Of a stretch of DNA of 64,000 nucleotides, positions 56,071 to 64,000 are shown piece after piece. The first letter of the stretch is position 1. Every line of letters begins with the position of its first letter. A model generated the notes under the pieces. That model was given only the letters and a program-made list of their open reading frames with translations, was not told the origin of the DNA and made no database searches. The stretch comes from DOZZ01 sp963792655. Its GTDB lineage: Bacteria; Acidobacteriota; Terriglobia; Bryobacterales; Bryobacteraceae. The translations under genes and the position numbers were made by a program. Location of the stretch: NCBI GenBank assembly GCA_963792655.1, contig CAWBWU010000006.1, positions 124,001-188,000 of the forward strand. Direction: 5' to 3'.

Positions 56071-56904
56071 ATGAGCGCTCATACCGCACAAACAGAGTTG
56101 AAGCTGATCGGCAAACTGGTTCTCGATGCCGTGTTGCACTGCGAGACGGGACTGCACGTTGGCGCGGGCAAAGGTTCGCTGGAGATCGGCGGTTCCGATA
56201 ACCCGGTGGTGAAGGATGCATTCGGCCGCCCTTACGTACCTGGCAGTTCACTACGCGGAAGAATGCGCGCGCTGCTCGAACAGGCGACCGGCATGGCTGT
56301 GCCTTCGGAGCTGGTGTATATCTCACGCCGCAAAGGCCAGGAAGTGCGCGTCCATCAGAGCGATCGCCCTGATGACGAAATTTGCCTGCTGTTCGGACGC
56401 AGCCCGGGGCGCATGGATCGTGTCGCGGGTGAAGCACTTGAAGGCGGCGCAGCCAGTCCCGCGCGTCTTGCTGTGTATGATGCCCCGCTCGACATGGACA
56501 GCATCACGCCGCAGATGCGTGAGAACCTTGACGACGAACTGACCGAAGTGAAGAGTGAGAACGCGATCGATCGCATCACGTCGATGGCGAATCCGCGCAC
56601 TATCGAACGTGTGCCGGCGGGCGCGCGTTTTCATGCGCGCTTCGTGCTCGACATGTTGTGCGAAGAGGATGCCGCGCTTCTGCCGTTGTTCCTGCAAGGC
56701 TTGCGGCTGCTCGAAGACGACGCGCTGGGCGGCGGTGGATCGCGTGGCAGCGGCCGTGTGCGGTTCAGTGGATTGAAGCTGACCTGGCGCGGCAAAGACT
56801 ATTACGCAACAGGCGCGGCGGAGCAAGAGTTCGCAACGGCCGATGAGCTGGGCGCGTTGCAGGGACAAGTTCGCGAGCGGGGCTCATCGTTTCTGACCGC
56901 GTGA
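56071..56904 (+). CDS. csm3: Csm3 backbone subunit with predicted slicing aspartate
   Basis: The 277-residue Cas7-like RAMP protein begins LKLIGKLVLDAVLHCETGLH and VGAGKGSLEIGGSDNPVVKD. Asp43 (codon 56197-56199) aligns with the Asp33 that cuts target RNA in Streptococcus thermophilus Csm3. PYVPGSSLRGRMRALLEQ and the glycine loop LGGGGSRGSGRVRF complete the fold. It has about 50 more residues than common Csm3. Several copies should form the filament that holds crRNA and cut target RNA at six-base steps. It lies between csm2 and csm4 with short gaps. Confidence 0.9.
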   Translation: MSAHTAQTELKLIGKLVLDAVLHCETGLHVGAGKGSLEIGGSDNPVVKDAFGRPYVPGSSLRGRMRALLEQATGMAVPSELVYISRRKGQEVRVHQSDRPDDEICLLFGRSPGRMDRVAGEALEGGAASPARLAVYDAPLDMDSITPQMRENLDDELTEVKSENAIDRITSMANPRTIERVPAGARFHARFVLDMLCEEDAALLPLFLQGLRLLEDDALGGGGSRGSGRVRFSGLKLTWRGKDYYATGAAEQEFATADELGALQGQVRERGSSFLTA

Positions 56905-56917
56905 TGTTTCGCTTCGC

Positions 56918-58174
56918 ATGAATCCTGGTCTCTTAGTCAAACTGCGGCCGAACAGTCCGTGGCGCATGGGCCCGTCCTCGGGCGAGCGTGGCCAGGTGGA
57001 TCTGATTCTGCATAGCGACACGCTGTTCTCCGCAGTGACGCACGCAATGTCGCTGCTCGGCCTCATGGACGAGTGGCTCGATGCGACTGCGCGCAGCACG
57101 AACAGCTCGGCTGTCGCGTTCAGTTCGTTGTTTCCGTTCAGCGGTGACGTGCGTTACTTCGTGCCTCCGCGCACTGCATGGCCGCCGCCACCTTCAGCGA
57201 AGGTGCGTTGGAAGGGAGCGCGTTTTATTCCGCAAGGAGTGGTAGAAGCAGTGTTGCAAGGGCGCGCGCTGAATGAAGACCGCTGGAATGTGGATGGCGA
57301 AAGCGAGTGCCTGGTGGCAAACGGCCGCACTTCGCCGTTTCGTCTTGCGAAGCGCTCCGCTGCTGCGGTGGATCGCCTCAGCGGTGCTTCGATCGAGCCG
57401 CATCAATCGGCTTGTCTCGAATTCACTCCTGGTTCGGGCTTGTGGTGCGCGGTGAGTTTTCGCGACAACGCAGCACGCGATCAATGGAACGAGCCTGTGC
57501 GCGCCGCATTTCGTCTGCTTGCCGACACAGGCATGGGCGGCGAGCGGTCACGCGGCTGGGGACGAGCGGAGACGCCTGAGTTTCGCGACGGCACATTGCC
57601 TGGTCTGATCTTCTCCGCAGCCGGCGATGTGAAAGATGCGCAGCAGTTCTGGATGCTCTCGTTGTTCTCGCCGCAAGCGGAAGAGCCCATCGACTGGAAG
57701 CACGGTAACTATCACGTGGTGCATCGCAGCGGACGCGTAGACAGCCGGGTGAACTCTGGCGCGCAGAAGAAAACGGCTTTGTTTGTGAGTGAAGGTTCCG
57801 TGCTGCTGAGTGCATCGGCCCCCGCCGGAACCGCGCGCGATGTTGCGCCCGATGGCCACCCGCATCCCGTGTATCAGGCGGGCTTTGCCCTATCGATTCG
57901 AATCCCTGCGGTTCGGCCGCGCGTTGCGGCTGCCACCACTGAAGCGCCTGTCAGCGAAGAAAATATGCCCGTACCCGAGACCGATACTCCGCTGCCCGAA
58001 AATTTGCCGGAAGATCCCGAGCGATTGCCTGGTGAGGGCGACCCGGCTCCGGTAGAAGCGCCGCGAGGCGATCCCCACGGCGAACCGGAAGATGAGCCTG
58101 GCTACAGTGAACCTGAGCCCGGGTATAACGAGCCGGAGCCGACGGACCCAACGCCAGGAATTGAGGAGCCGTGA
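56918..58174 (+). CDS. csm4: Csm4 subunit with acidic proline-rich C-terminal tail
   Basis: The 418-residue Cas5-like RAMP protein has the usual Csm4 start (LLVKLRPNSPWRMGPSSGER), then LILHSDTLFSAVTHAMSLLG and the glycine loop GMGGERSRGWGRAE. It should hold the 5' tag of the crRNA beside Cas10. From about residue 335 a non-family tail rich in Glu, Asp and Pro runs to the end (ENLPEDPERLPGEGDPAPVE, EPGYSEPEPGYNEPEP). Its stop overlaps the csm5 start by four bases. Confidence 0.86.
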   Translation: MNPGLLVKLRPNSPWRMGPSSGERGQVDLILHSDTLFSAVTHAMSLLGLMDEWLDATARSTNSSAVAFSSLFPFSGDVRYFVPPRTAWPPPPSAKVRWKGARFIPQGVVEAVLQGRALNEDRWNVDGESECLVANGRTSPFRLAKRSAAAVDRLSGASIEPHQSACLEFTPGSGLWCAVSFRDNAARDQWNEPVRAAFRLLADTGMGGERSRGWGRAETPEFRDGTLPGLIFSAAGDVKDAQQFWMLSLFSPQAEEPIDWKHGNYHVVHRSGRVDSRVNSGAQKKTALFVSEGSVLLSASAPAGTARDVAPDGHPHPVYQAGFALSIRIPAVRPRVAAATTEAPVSEENMPVPETDTPLPENLPEDPERLPGEGDPAPVEAPRGDPHGEPEDEPGYSEPEPGYNEPEPTDPTPGIEEP

Positions 58175-59316
58175 AGTACAAGGTCACGTGCCTGACCCCG
58201 ACGCTGGTTGGCGATGGACGCAAGCTCGCGCCCATCGACTACATGGTGTGGAAAGATGCGGTCAACGTTTTAGATCAGACGCGCATCTTCCGCTTGCTCA
58301 GCAAAGGGCCGCGCTTAGAGGGCTATCTCGCGCAACTGAAGAAAGCGACCAAGCTGGACTTCGCTTCGTGGGGCGGCTTTGCGCAGAATTATGCCGAGCG
58401 GCGCGTGCCGTTTGAGCATCCTTCGTTAACCGCGCTGTTTGAGAAAGCTCCGGCCGAGCTGTTGTTTATCCCGACGTTTGCGGCAGGCGCTTCGGGACCG
58501 TACCTGCCCGGCACTGCAATCAAAGGGTCGCTTCGCACGGGTGCGCTGGTGAACGGTTGGAAAGACAACACCACCAAAGAACTTGCAGAACGCTTCGCAG
58601 GCGAGCGTCCCCCGCGCAGACCGGCGATCGCCGTTGAAGAACAAGTGCTCGGAGGCGGCGGATCGGATCGCATGCGCTACGAGAGTGCCTCGGATTCAAA
58701 ACCGATTGCGAACGATGCGTTTCAGGTGCATTTGTTGCGCGTTGCTACTTTGCAAGCGAAGACGGGCGGCGGCTATTCGCTCGCGTGGAAGCAGGCTCCG
58801 CGCGGCAATGCGATGCGGGCCGAAGAGGGCACACCCACGTTCGCCGAGATGGCCGTGAAGGGCACCGCGTTTGAAGGCTCCTGGTCCGAGAAGACTTTCC
58901 TCGACGCTCCGGAAGTGCGTCGTGCATTGCGATGGAACCAGCCCGCAACGCGTGAGCGCCTGTTCCAATCTGCGAACGACTACGCCGCGCGCATGCTGGA
59001 CTTGCATCAGCAGTATGCGGAATCTGCCGGGCTGGCACAATTGATCACCGGCATTGGGGAGTTGCGCAAGTCACTCGATGCTGCGCGCGGCGAGAAGAGC
59101 TGCTTGCTCTCGATCGGTTGGGGCGCGGGATTTCTTGGCAAGTCCGCGCTGCTCGATACGACCAATGCTGAATTTCGCAAGGTGCTGCAATCGCAGGCGA
59201 TGTTTCAGCGTGCGATCCAGAGCGGACTGCCCTTCCCCAAAACCCGCCGCATCGTATTTCAGAAGAACGTTCCGGCAACGCTGCCGGGTTGGGTCAAGCT
59301 GGAAGTCAGCGAGTAG
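58171..59316 (+). CDS. csm5: Csm5 subunit
   Basis: The 381-residue RAMP protein starts at GTG 58171 inside the csm4 stop (GTGA overlap). KYKVTCLTPTLVGDGRKLAP and IDYMVWKDAVNVLDQTRIFR are the usual Csm5 beginning, followed by YLPGTAIKGSLRTGALVNGW and EEQVLGGGGSDRM. It should cap the crRNA 3' end of the filament. It is the last gene of the operon; a convergent glycosyltransferase gene follows 43 bases later. No CRISPR array, cas6 or Csm6-type gene follows. Confidence 0.88.
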   Translation: MKYKVTCLTPTLVGDGRKLAPIDYMVWKDAVNVLDQTRIFRLLSKGPRLEGYLAQLKKATKLDFASWGGFAQNYAERRVPFEHPSLTALFEKAPAELLFIPTFAAGASGPYLPGTAIKGSLRTGALVNGWKDNTTKELAERFAGERPPRRPAIAVEEQVLGGGGSDRMRYESASDSKPIANDAFQVHLLRVATLQAKTGGGYSLAWKQAPRGNAMRAEEGTPTFAEMAVKGTAFEGSWSEKTFLDAPEVRRALRWNQPATRERLFQSANDYAARMLDLHQQYAESAGLAQLITGIGELRKSLDAARGEKSCLLSIGWGAGFLGKSALLDTTNAEFRKVLQSQAMFQRAIQSGLPFPKTRRIVFQKNVPATLPGWVKLEVSE

Positions 59317-59359
59317 CGGCCCGGCTCTGGCTGAGCGCGTCGAGCGCGGGCCATGCGGA

Positions 59360-60529
59360 TTACCACGTCCACGAGCGTTCAAACCCTACACGCGCGTTGG
59401 TTCCTATACGCTGACGCAACTCGGGCGAGCGTAGCAACAGGCTCACTCTTTCGATGAAGGCTTGCGGCGTATCCGCGATGCAGATATTTTCTCCATCGCG
59501 CGTGGCCAGACCTTCGGCTCCGACAGATGTAGATACAACCGCGCGGCCGGCGGCCCATGCCTCCAGAATTTTCAGACGTGTGCCACTGCCTGCGAGCAAA
59601 GGGACCACGACCACTGCGGCGCGCGCGAGTTCAGCAACGGCGTCCGCCACAGGCCCCGTGACCTCAACGCCGTGCACGCCCGTCAGGAGATGCTCTACGC
59701 CGCGTGGATTCTTACCAATCAGCCGCCAGCGCAACTGCGGCCATTGCTCGCGCAAAGAAGGCCAGATCTGGTTTGCGAAGTAACGCACTGCCGACTGGTT
59801 GGGATGATATTCAAGATTGCCCGAGAAGGCGATGACGTGTTCCTCCGCAACCGTGGGCAGCGGAGTTGGCGGTAGCGTGTTGGGGTACACGATTACGGGA
59901 ACACCCGGCGCGAGCTGCCGCGCCTTGGCCTGATCTTCCGCAGACGGCGTGAGCAGCGCGGCGAAGCGCGGCAGGTAGGCACGTTCTAAACGCGCACTGG
60001 CGCGCGAGAACTGATGATGCGCAACCGAATGGGGCCAGTGTTCCGTGCGCGCGCAGGCCCGGTGCAACTCCGACTCAACGTTGTGCAGATCGAGAACGAC
60101 GCGCTCGCAGTGCTGATTCAAAATCTGCACATACGGAGCGCACCAGAAATGCTCAATGATGCCGAGTTCGTACGAACGGCCTTGCAACAACGCACGCACC
60201 TGTTCATCGAAACCTCCGAAGCGCGACACCAGCGGCGTGGTGGCTCGCAGCAGGCGTACTCCGTTGCGCACCACGCGCGCCACGCCCCGTCGTGAATGCG
60301 AAGGGAGTGCCACACGCAAGACATTGCGCACCAGGCCGGGCGGCACGAAGTCGCTTGCGCGTGCTTGCGTCGGCGCTTCAAACACCAGCAGATCGACTTC
60401 GTAATGTTGCGCGAGGTAATGCAGCAGCGATGCCGTGCGCAACGCGCCGCCACCGTGCATGGGGTACGGCGACTCGGGCGAGACGAGTAATGCGGCAGGC
60501 TTAGTGAAAGCGCCGGATGGCTTCGACAT
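59360..60529 (-). CDS. Family 4 glycosyltransferase
   Basis: From ATG 60529 the protein has 389 residues. It is a GT-B protein: an N-terminal acceptor domain (LLVSPESPYPMHGGGALRTA) and a C-terminal donor domain with IAFSGNLEYHPNQSAVRYFA, RWRLIGKNPRG and the nucleotide-sugar site VPLLAGSGTRLKILEAWAAG then RAVVSTSVGAEGL. A longer frame to 60646 overlaps the upstream gene and is rejected. It probably builds a surface polysaccharide with the neighbouring GT4 and RmlA. Confidence 0.85.
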   Translation of the reverse strand: MSKPSGAFTKPAALLVSPESPYPMHGGGALRTASLLHYLAQHYEVDLLVFEAPTQARASDFVPPGLVRNVLRVALPSHSRRGVARVVRNGVRLLRATTPLVSRFGGFDEQVRALLQGRSYELGIIEHFWCAPYVQILNQHCERVVLDLHNVESELHRACARTEHWPHSVAHHQFSRASARLERAYLPRFAALLTPSAEDQAKARQLAPGVPVIVYPNTLPPTPLPTVAEEHVIAFSGNLEYHPNQSAVRYFANQIWPSLREQWPQLRWRLIGKNPRGVEHLLTGVHGVEVTGPVADAVAELARAAVVVVPLLAGSGTRLKILEAWAAGRAVVSTSVGAEGLATRDGENICIADTPQAFIERVSLLLRSPELRQRIGTNARVGFERSWTW

Positions 60530-61544
60530 ACACCTCACGCGTTTGCCGCGCCGTGCGGCTCCAGGAAAATTCTTGCGCCCGCGCCAGCGATCGTTCGCGC
60601 CGGTCGCGCGCCATCTGAGGATCGCGCAGCACGGCGCGCATCGCATCCGCTAGCTCACGAGCATCTGAAATTTGAATCGCGGCATCTCCGCCTGCTTCCA
60701 CAACCGCCGGGTCGCGCGATGTGATTACCACCGCGCCGCACTGCATGGCTTCGATGACCGGCAGCCCGAAGCCTTCGTACTGACTGGGATAGATGCTGGC
60801 GAGCGCACCCGAATAGAGCGCGGGCAATGCTTCGTCGCGCACCTCGCCGAGCAACTGCAAGCCGGGTTCGGGCTGCGGAGCTTCGAAGTCCGAACGGCAG
60901 CGTCCCGCGAGAACAAGGTTCACCTTCGTCTCGCGCCGCACCGCACGCCACGCCTCGATCATCATGCCAATCTGCTTACGCGGCTCGAGCGTGCCCACAA
61001 AGATAAAGTACGGCTCCGCTGCCTGAACAGTTGCTGGACGAAACATCGCATTGGCGGCTAGCGGTACGGAGACGACGCGCTCCGGGGCGATCCGAAAATG
61101 TTCAATTGCCTGACGTCTCACCGCTTCCGATAACGTCAGCACCATCTGCGCGCGCTGCGATCGGATCAGCCAGGGCGTTCGCGTACGTACGCGACCGGCG
61201 CCGCCGTGCCATTCAGGATTCATCCACGGCGATAGATCCAGCAGCGACAGCACCGAAGCGCAGGTGCGTAGATAAGGCACTTCGAAATTGGTGCCGTGAA
61301 ACAACTCGACCGACTCCCGGCGTAGCGCGCGAGAAGCGCCGAAGAGCCACCACTTGCGATCGAGAAACGAAGCACCGCGCGGCAGCACCGGCATTCCTTG
61401 GGGCGCCTCAAAATTCTGATCGGACGCAAGCCACAACCGGTCTTCGGGAAACTCGCTCCGAAGCGCGCGGCTCAGTTCTTCGACATACCGTCGCTGCCCG
61501 CCGCTGGTTAACGTAAGAGGTGTCGCATCGAGAGCGATGCGCAT
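60501..61544 (-). CDS. Family 4 glycosyltransferase
   Basis: From ATG 61544 (MRIALDATPLTLTSGGQRRY) the protein has 347 residues. GT4 signatures are YFIFVGTLEPRKQIGMMIEA and YPSQYEGFGLPVIEAMQCGA, where the Glu residues of the EX7E motif sit. It belongs to the WbaZ/mannosyltransferase-like branch, but the sugar cannot be fixed. It overlaps the next GT4 gene by 29 bases and lies four bases after rmlA, so rmlA-GT4-GT4 looks like one operon. Confidence 0.86.
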   Translation of the reverse strand: MRIALDATPLTLTSGGQRRYVEELSRALRSEFPEDRLWLASDQNFEAPQGMPVLPRGASFLDRKWWLFGASRALRRESVELFHGTNFEVPYLRTCASVLSLLDLSPWMNPEWHGGAGRVRTRTPWLIRSQRAQMVLTLSEAVRRQAIEHFRIAPERVVSVPLAANAMFRPATVQAAEPYFIFVGTLEPRKQIGMMIEAWRAVRRETKVNLVLAGRCRSDFEAPQPEPGLQLLGEVRDEALPALYSGALASIYPSQYEGFGLPVIEAMQCGAVVITSRDPAVVEAGGDAAIQISDARELADAMRAVLRDPQMARDRRERSLARAQEFSWSRTARQTREVYVEAIRRFH

Positions 61545-61548
61545 GCAG

Positions 61549-62317
61549 TCAGCGAAGCTTCGACGAGTGCGCCGAAACCAGTTCTTCGCTGTCTTGCCGC
61601 TGCCGGCTGCCTGCAACGAGGTTCGCGGCACGCAGCAGGGATTCAAACGTTCCGGCGTCGGTCCACCAGCCATCCAGAAACGAGAAGCTCATCGTGCCCT
61701 CGCCGATGTAGGCATTGTTGACGTCGGTGATTTCGAGCTCGCCGCGATGCGATCGCACCGTGGTGTGAATTTTCTCGAATACCGTAGCGTCGTACATATA
61801 AATTCCGGTCACGGCATAGCGGCTCTTCGGCTGCGCCGGCTTTTCTTCGATGCCGACGATGCGGTCGCCAATCAGTTCAGCCACGCCGAAGCGCTCGGCA
61901 TCGGGCACTTCTTTGAGCAGGATGCGTGCCCCGCGTCTGCTGCTGACGAAACGCGTCCACAGCGCCGCGAATATCCTTCTCGATGATGTTGTCGCCCAGC
62001 ACCACGCAGATCGGTTCACCGTCGGCAAAGTGCTCAGCCAGGTCGAGGGCTTCGGCGATGCCGCCTTCACCTTCCTGATACGTGTAGTCGATGTGCTTCA
62101 GGCCGAATTGCTTCCCGTTCGCAAGCAGCCGCAGAAAATCGCCGGAATTCTTGCCGCCCGTAACCACCATGATGTTTTCGATACCCGCATCTACCAACGT
62201 CTGGATGGGGTAATAAATCATCGGCTTGTCATAGATCGGAAGCAGATGCTTATTGGTGATCTTAGTCAGCGGAAACAAGCGGCTGCCGGTGCCGCCAGCG
62301 AGAACGATGCCCTTCAT
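61549..62317 (-). CDS. rmlA: Glucose-1-phosphate thymidylyltransferase (frameshifted near 61935)
   Basis: The frame from ATG 62317 has the nucleotidyltransferase start GIVLAGGTGSRLFPLTKITN and then YYPIQTLVDAGIENIMVVTG and GEPICVVLGDNIIEKDI. Near 61935, at a four-G run, it breaks. One base over it continues GARILLKEVPDAERFGVAEL, ELEITDVNNAYIGEG and WTDAGTFESLLRAANLV to 61549. Joined length is about 255 residues. It makes dTDP-glucose for deoxysugar synthesis. It is first in the minus-strand polysaccharide operon. Confidence 0.86.
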
Positions 62318-62331
62318 GAAGTACCCATGAT

Positions 62332-62697
62332 ATGCTACACGCCTTCATGAATCATTTCTCGTGGGATGCCGTTACAGAAGAGCAGATGAACCCGTTGTTC
62401 GTGCGCCGTGTAATCCACGGCACGCACATGACGGTAGCGTCGATTCGGCTGAAAGCAGGCGCCATTGTGCCGCGCCACCAGCATGAGAACGAACAGATCA
62501 CACTCGTGAAGTCGGGCCGCATCCGCTTCGAGTTTCCGGATGAGAACGTAGTGGTGGGGCCGAACGAAGTGCTGGTGATTGTGCCTGACCGGCCGCACAG
62601 CGTCACGGCTCTGGAAGATTGCGAGCTGATCGATCTGTTTTCCCCGGTGCGCGGTGATTGGCAGCGCGGGGAAGATGCTTACTTGCGCAGGACGTGA
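62332..62697 (+). CDS. Small cupin-domain protein
   Basis: The 121-residue protein (ATG 62347 is an alternative start) is one cupin barrel with the metal-type motif RHQHENEQITLVKSGRIRFE and the second motif VLVIVPDRPHSVTALEDCEL. Metal ligands are probably His, His, Glu and a later His. Cupins of this size are often isomerases or sensors of small molecules. Divergent from rmlA by 14 bases, it may share a regulatory region. Confidence 0.78.
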   Translation: MLHAFMNHFSWDAVTEEQMNPLFVRRVIHGTHMTVASIRLKAGAIVPRHQHENEQITLVKSGRIRFEFPDENVVVGPNEVLVIVPDRPHSVTALEDCELIDLFSPVRGDWQRGEDAYLRRT

Positions 62698-62703
62698 ACG
62701 CCG

Positions 62704-63750
62704 TTAGCGCGTCTGCAGTTGAACGAGCCGGTTGCTCTCGGCGGGCTCAGGCGCTTTGAGTGTTTGTGGCGCGCGCCAGAAATCCATGTACGAGGTGTAA
62801 TGCACGCATGCAATCGTGCAGCGCGGCGCGCAGCCCTTTTCGGTAATGAATTCGCGGCGGATGTCTTCGACGGTGTACTGCGCCAGCGGGATGGCCGGAT
62901 ACCCGCGCTGCTGCGAACAGTAGTGCACCAGGCCTTCTTCGCAGATGTAAAGGTAGCGTGCGCCGGCGCGGCACTTCCAATCGTTCTCGCGGCCGTAAGC
63001 AATGTTGTCCTGGAACGAATTCAAACGCGCGTAGCTGCTTTTGTTCGACCGCTTCAACTGCAGATAGACTTGCTGCTCTTCGGGCTTCAGAGGCTGTAGC
63101 TGTCCGTCGCCGTCGTGAATAATTCCAACGGTAGAAGAGAAGCCCAGGTCTTTCGCGCGATTCGCAACCTGCAATGCGTCGGTCGGGTTGTGAATGCCGC
63201 CGCCCACGACGGAGTTGATGTTGACGTGAAAGTCCGCGTGCTCCGCAAGCCAAACCAGCCGTTTGTCGAGAACCTTCAGACTTTTCTTCGAAACATCATC
63301 AGGCATCACGTTGTCGATGCTGATCTGCATGTGTTCCAAACCGGCATCGTTCAAGCGGTGAATGCGCTCGGCGTTCAGGTTGTACCCGTTGGTGATCATG
63401 CCGGAGATCATGCCGCGCTTCCGCACGTGCGCAATCAACGCATCGAGATCCGGATGCAGCAGCGGTTCGCCGCCGCTCATCGACACAATCGAAGTGCCCA
63501 GATCCGCCAGCTTGTCGATGCGACGAATCATCTCGTCTTTGGGCACGCCCGGCGAGAAATCGTCGTACTCGTTGCAGTAAGTGCAGGACAAGTTACAGCG
63601 ACGGATGGGAACGATGTGCGCCAGCACCGGGTGATCGGTAGAAAGCACGCCGGCGGCAACCATCCTCCACTCTCGGAGAACACGGCTGGTAGATGTTAGA
63701 GTTTTCCGAACGCGGGTAGAGGGAGACGTCCGCGAAGTGTTTTCGGGCAT
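62704..63750 (-). CDS. Radical SAM protein
   Basis: The 348-residue protein has the iron-sulfur motif CNLSCTYC in IVPIRRCNLSCTYCNEYDD, and the SAM-binding GGEPLLHPDLDALIAHVRKR. The following barrel has GMITNGYNLNAERIHRLNDA. Its C-terminal part has several Cys residues (CRAGARYLYICEEGLVHYCS, CAPRCTIAC), compatible with a second cluster of the SPASM/Twitch type. The substrate is unknown. It converges with the cupin gene, with six bases between the stops. Confidence 0.85.
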   Translation of the reverse strand: MPENTSRTSPSTRVRKTLTSTSRVLREWRMVAAGVLSTDHPVLAHIVPIRRCNLSCTYCNEYDDFSPGVPKDEMIRRIDKLADLGTSIVSMSGGEPLLHPDLDALIAHVRKRGMISGMITNGYNLNAERIHRLNDAGLEHMQISIDNVMPDDVSKKSLKVLDKRLVWLAEHADFHVNINSVVGGGIHNPTDALQVANRAKDLGFSSTVGIIHDGDGQLQPLKPEEQQVYLQLKRSNKSSYARLNSFQDNIAYGRENDWKCRAGARYLYICEEGLVHYCSQQRGYPAIPLAQYTVEDIRREFITEKGCAPRCTIACVHYTSYMDFWRAPQTLKAPEPAESNRLVQLQTR

Positions 63751-64000
63751 TCGGGTGACTCCCTATTACACCACACCGCGAGGCATAGACAGACGTGTTC
63801 GATGTTGGTATACAAAGCGTAACGTGAAAGCCTGCACGAACCCTGAAGCCCCGGCGTGGGTTGCTGAATCCAATGGAAATAAGCCGGTGCCGGAGGTCGT
63901 AATGCGCTCTATTCCGGCGCATGGAAACCCGCGTTTCGCTATAACCGTCACACTCACTAAGGATTCCCTTGCCGCGCAACCAAATCGATAGTTATACTGC
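63751..64000. other. Terminal intergenic region
   Basis: I find no supported gene here. A plus-strand frame at 63737-63991 has no recognisable family and overlaps the radical SAM start. A TTATACT near 63991 could be a -10 box for a gene outside the window. Confidence 0.4.

Overview
The window looks like a piece of an Acidobacteriota chromosome, most likely the Bryobacterales/Solibacter branch. The clues are a matrixin-type secreted metalloprotease ending in a Solibacter-type C-terminal domain, an Oar-like TonB-dependent receptor with a carboxypeptidase-like N-terminus, a fused E2-E1 2-oxoglutarate enzyme, and high GC with dense coding on both strands. I saw no rRNA, tRNA, insertion sequence or CRISPR array.

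Layout. 1-8 kb is housekeeping: a partial YyaL-like protein, a GNAT enzyme, folC-accD, rlmH-rsfS, a coiled-coil/M15-like exported protein, a Sua5-type tsaC, and prfB with the classical programmed +1 frameshift, followed by a decayed hicBA pair. 8.4-14.6 kb holds the 2-oxoglutarate enzyme and a two-gene secreted metalloprotease unit. 14.7-22.9 kb is regulatory: ntrY-ntrX, a SpoU methyltransferase, a GT2 enzyme, a TrmB regulator, a LuxR-type regulator with a degenerate receiver, and a second sigma-54 response regulator. 22.9-31.4 kb is metabolic and envelope: a low-complexity membrane protein, a VOC protein, a YjhG/YagF dehydratase, MTA phosphorylase, a GT9-like protein, an MlaD protein, a Yip1 protein and a methyltransferase. 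31.4-37.9 kb is a minus-strand block: a 27-residue-repeat Arg/Pro/Gly-rich protein, folP, tyrS, a NYN-LOTUS protein and methylmalonyl-CoA mutase. 37.9-53.9 kb carries phosphomannomutase, a TonB receptor, murB, exported msrA, a SIS protein, DinB, TPR, exported HD, secretin and MscS proteins, and a PMT-like glycosyltransferase.

The most interesting locus is 53947-59316. It is a compact five-gene type III-A (Csm) operon in the order cas10-csm2-csm3-csm4-csm5, with no array, cas6, adaptation genes or CARF effector in view. Its Cas10 has no HD nuclease domain, no cysteines for the zinc element, and Asn in place of Asp at two palm positions (RGNAD and SGGND). Csm3 keeps the predicted slicing aspartate. 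Csm2 carries a long RGG/GGDR-rich N-terminal extension and Csm4 a long acidic proline-rich tail. This suggests a slicer-only or repurposed Csm particle. The window ends with a surface-polysaccharide group: two GT4 enzymes, rmlA, a cupin and a radical SAM protein.

Caution. About ten conserved genes, including essential tyrS, are broken by single-base shifts. Eight of these behave as one extra base. This pattern fits uncorrected insertion errors in the assembly better than real gene decay, so I annotate these genes as whole and flag each break.
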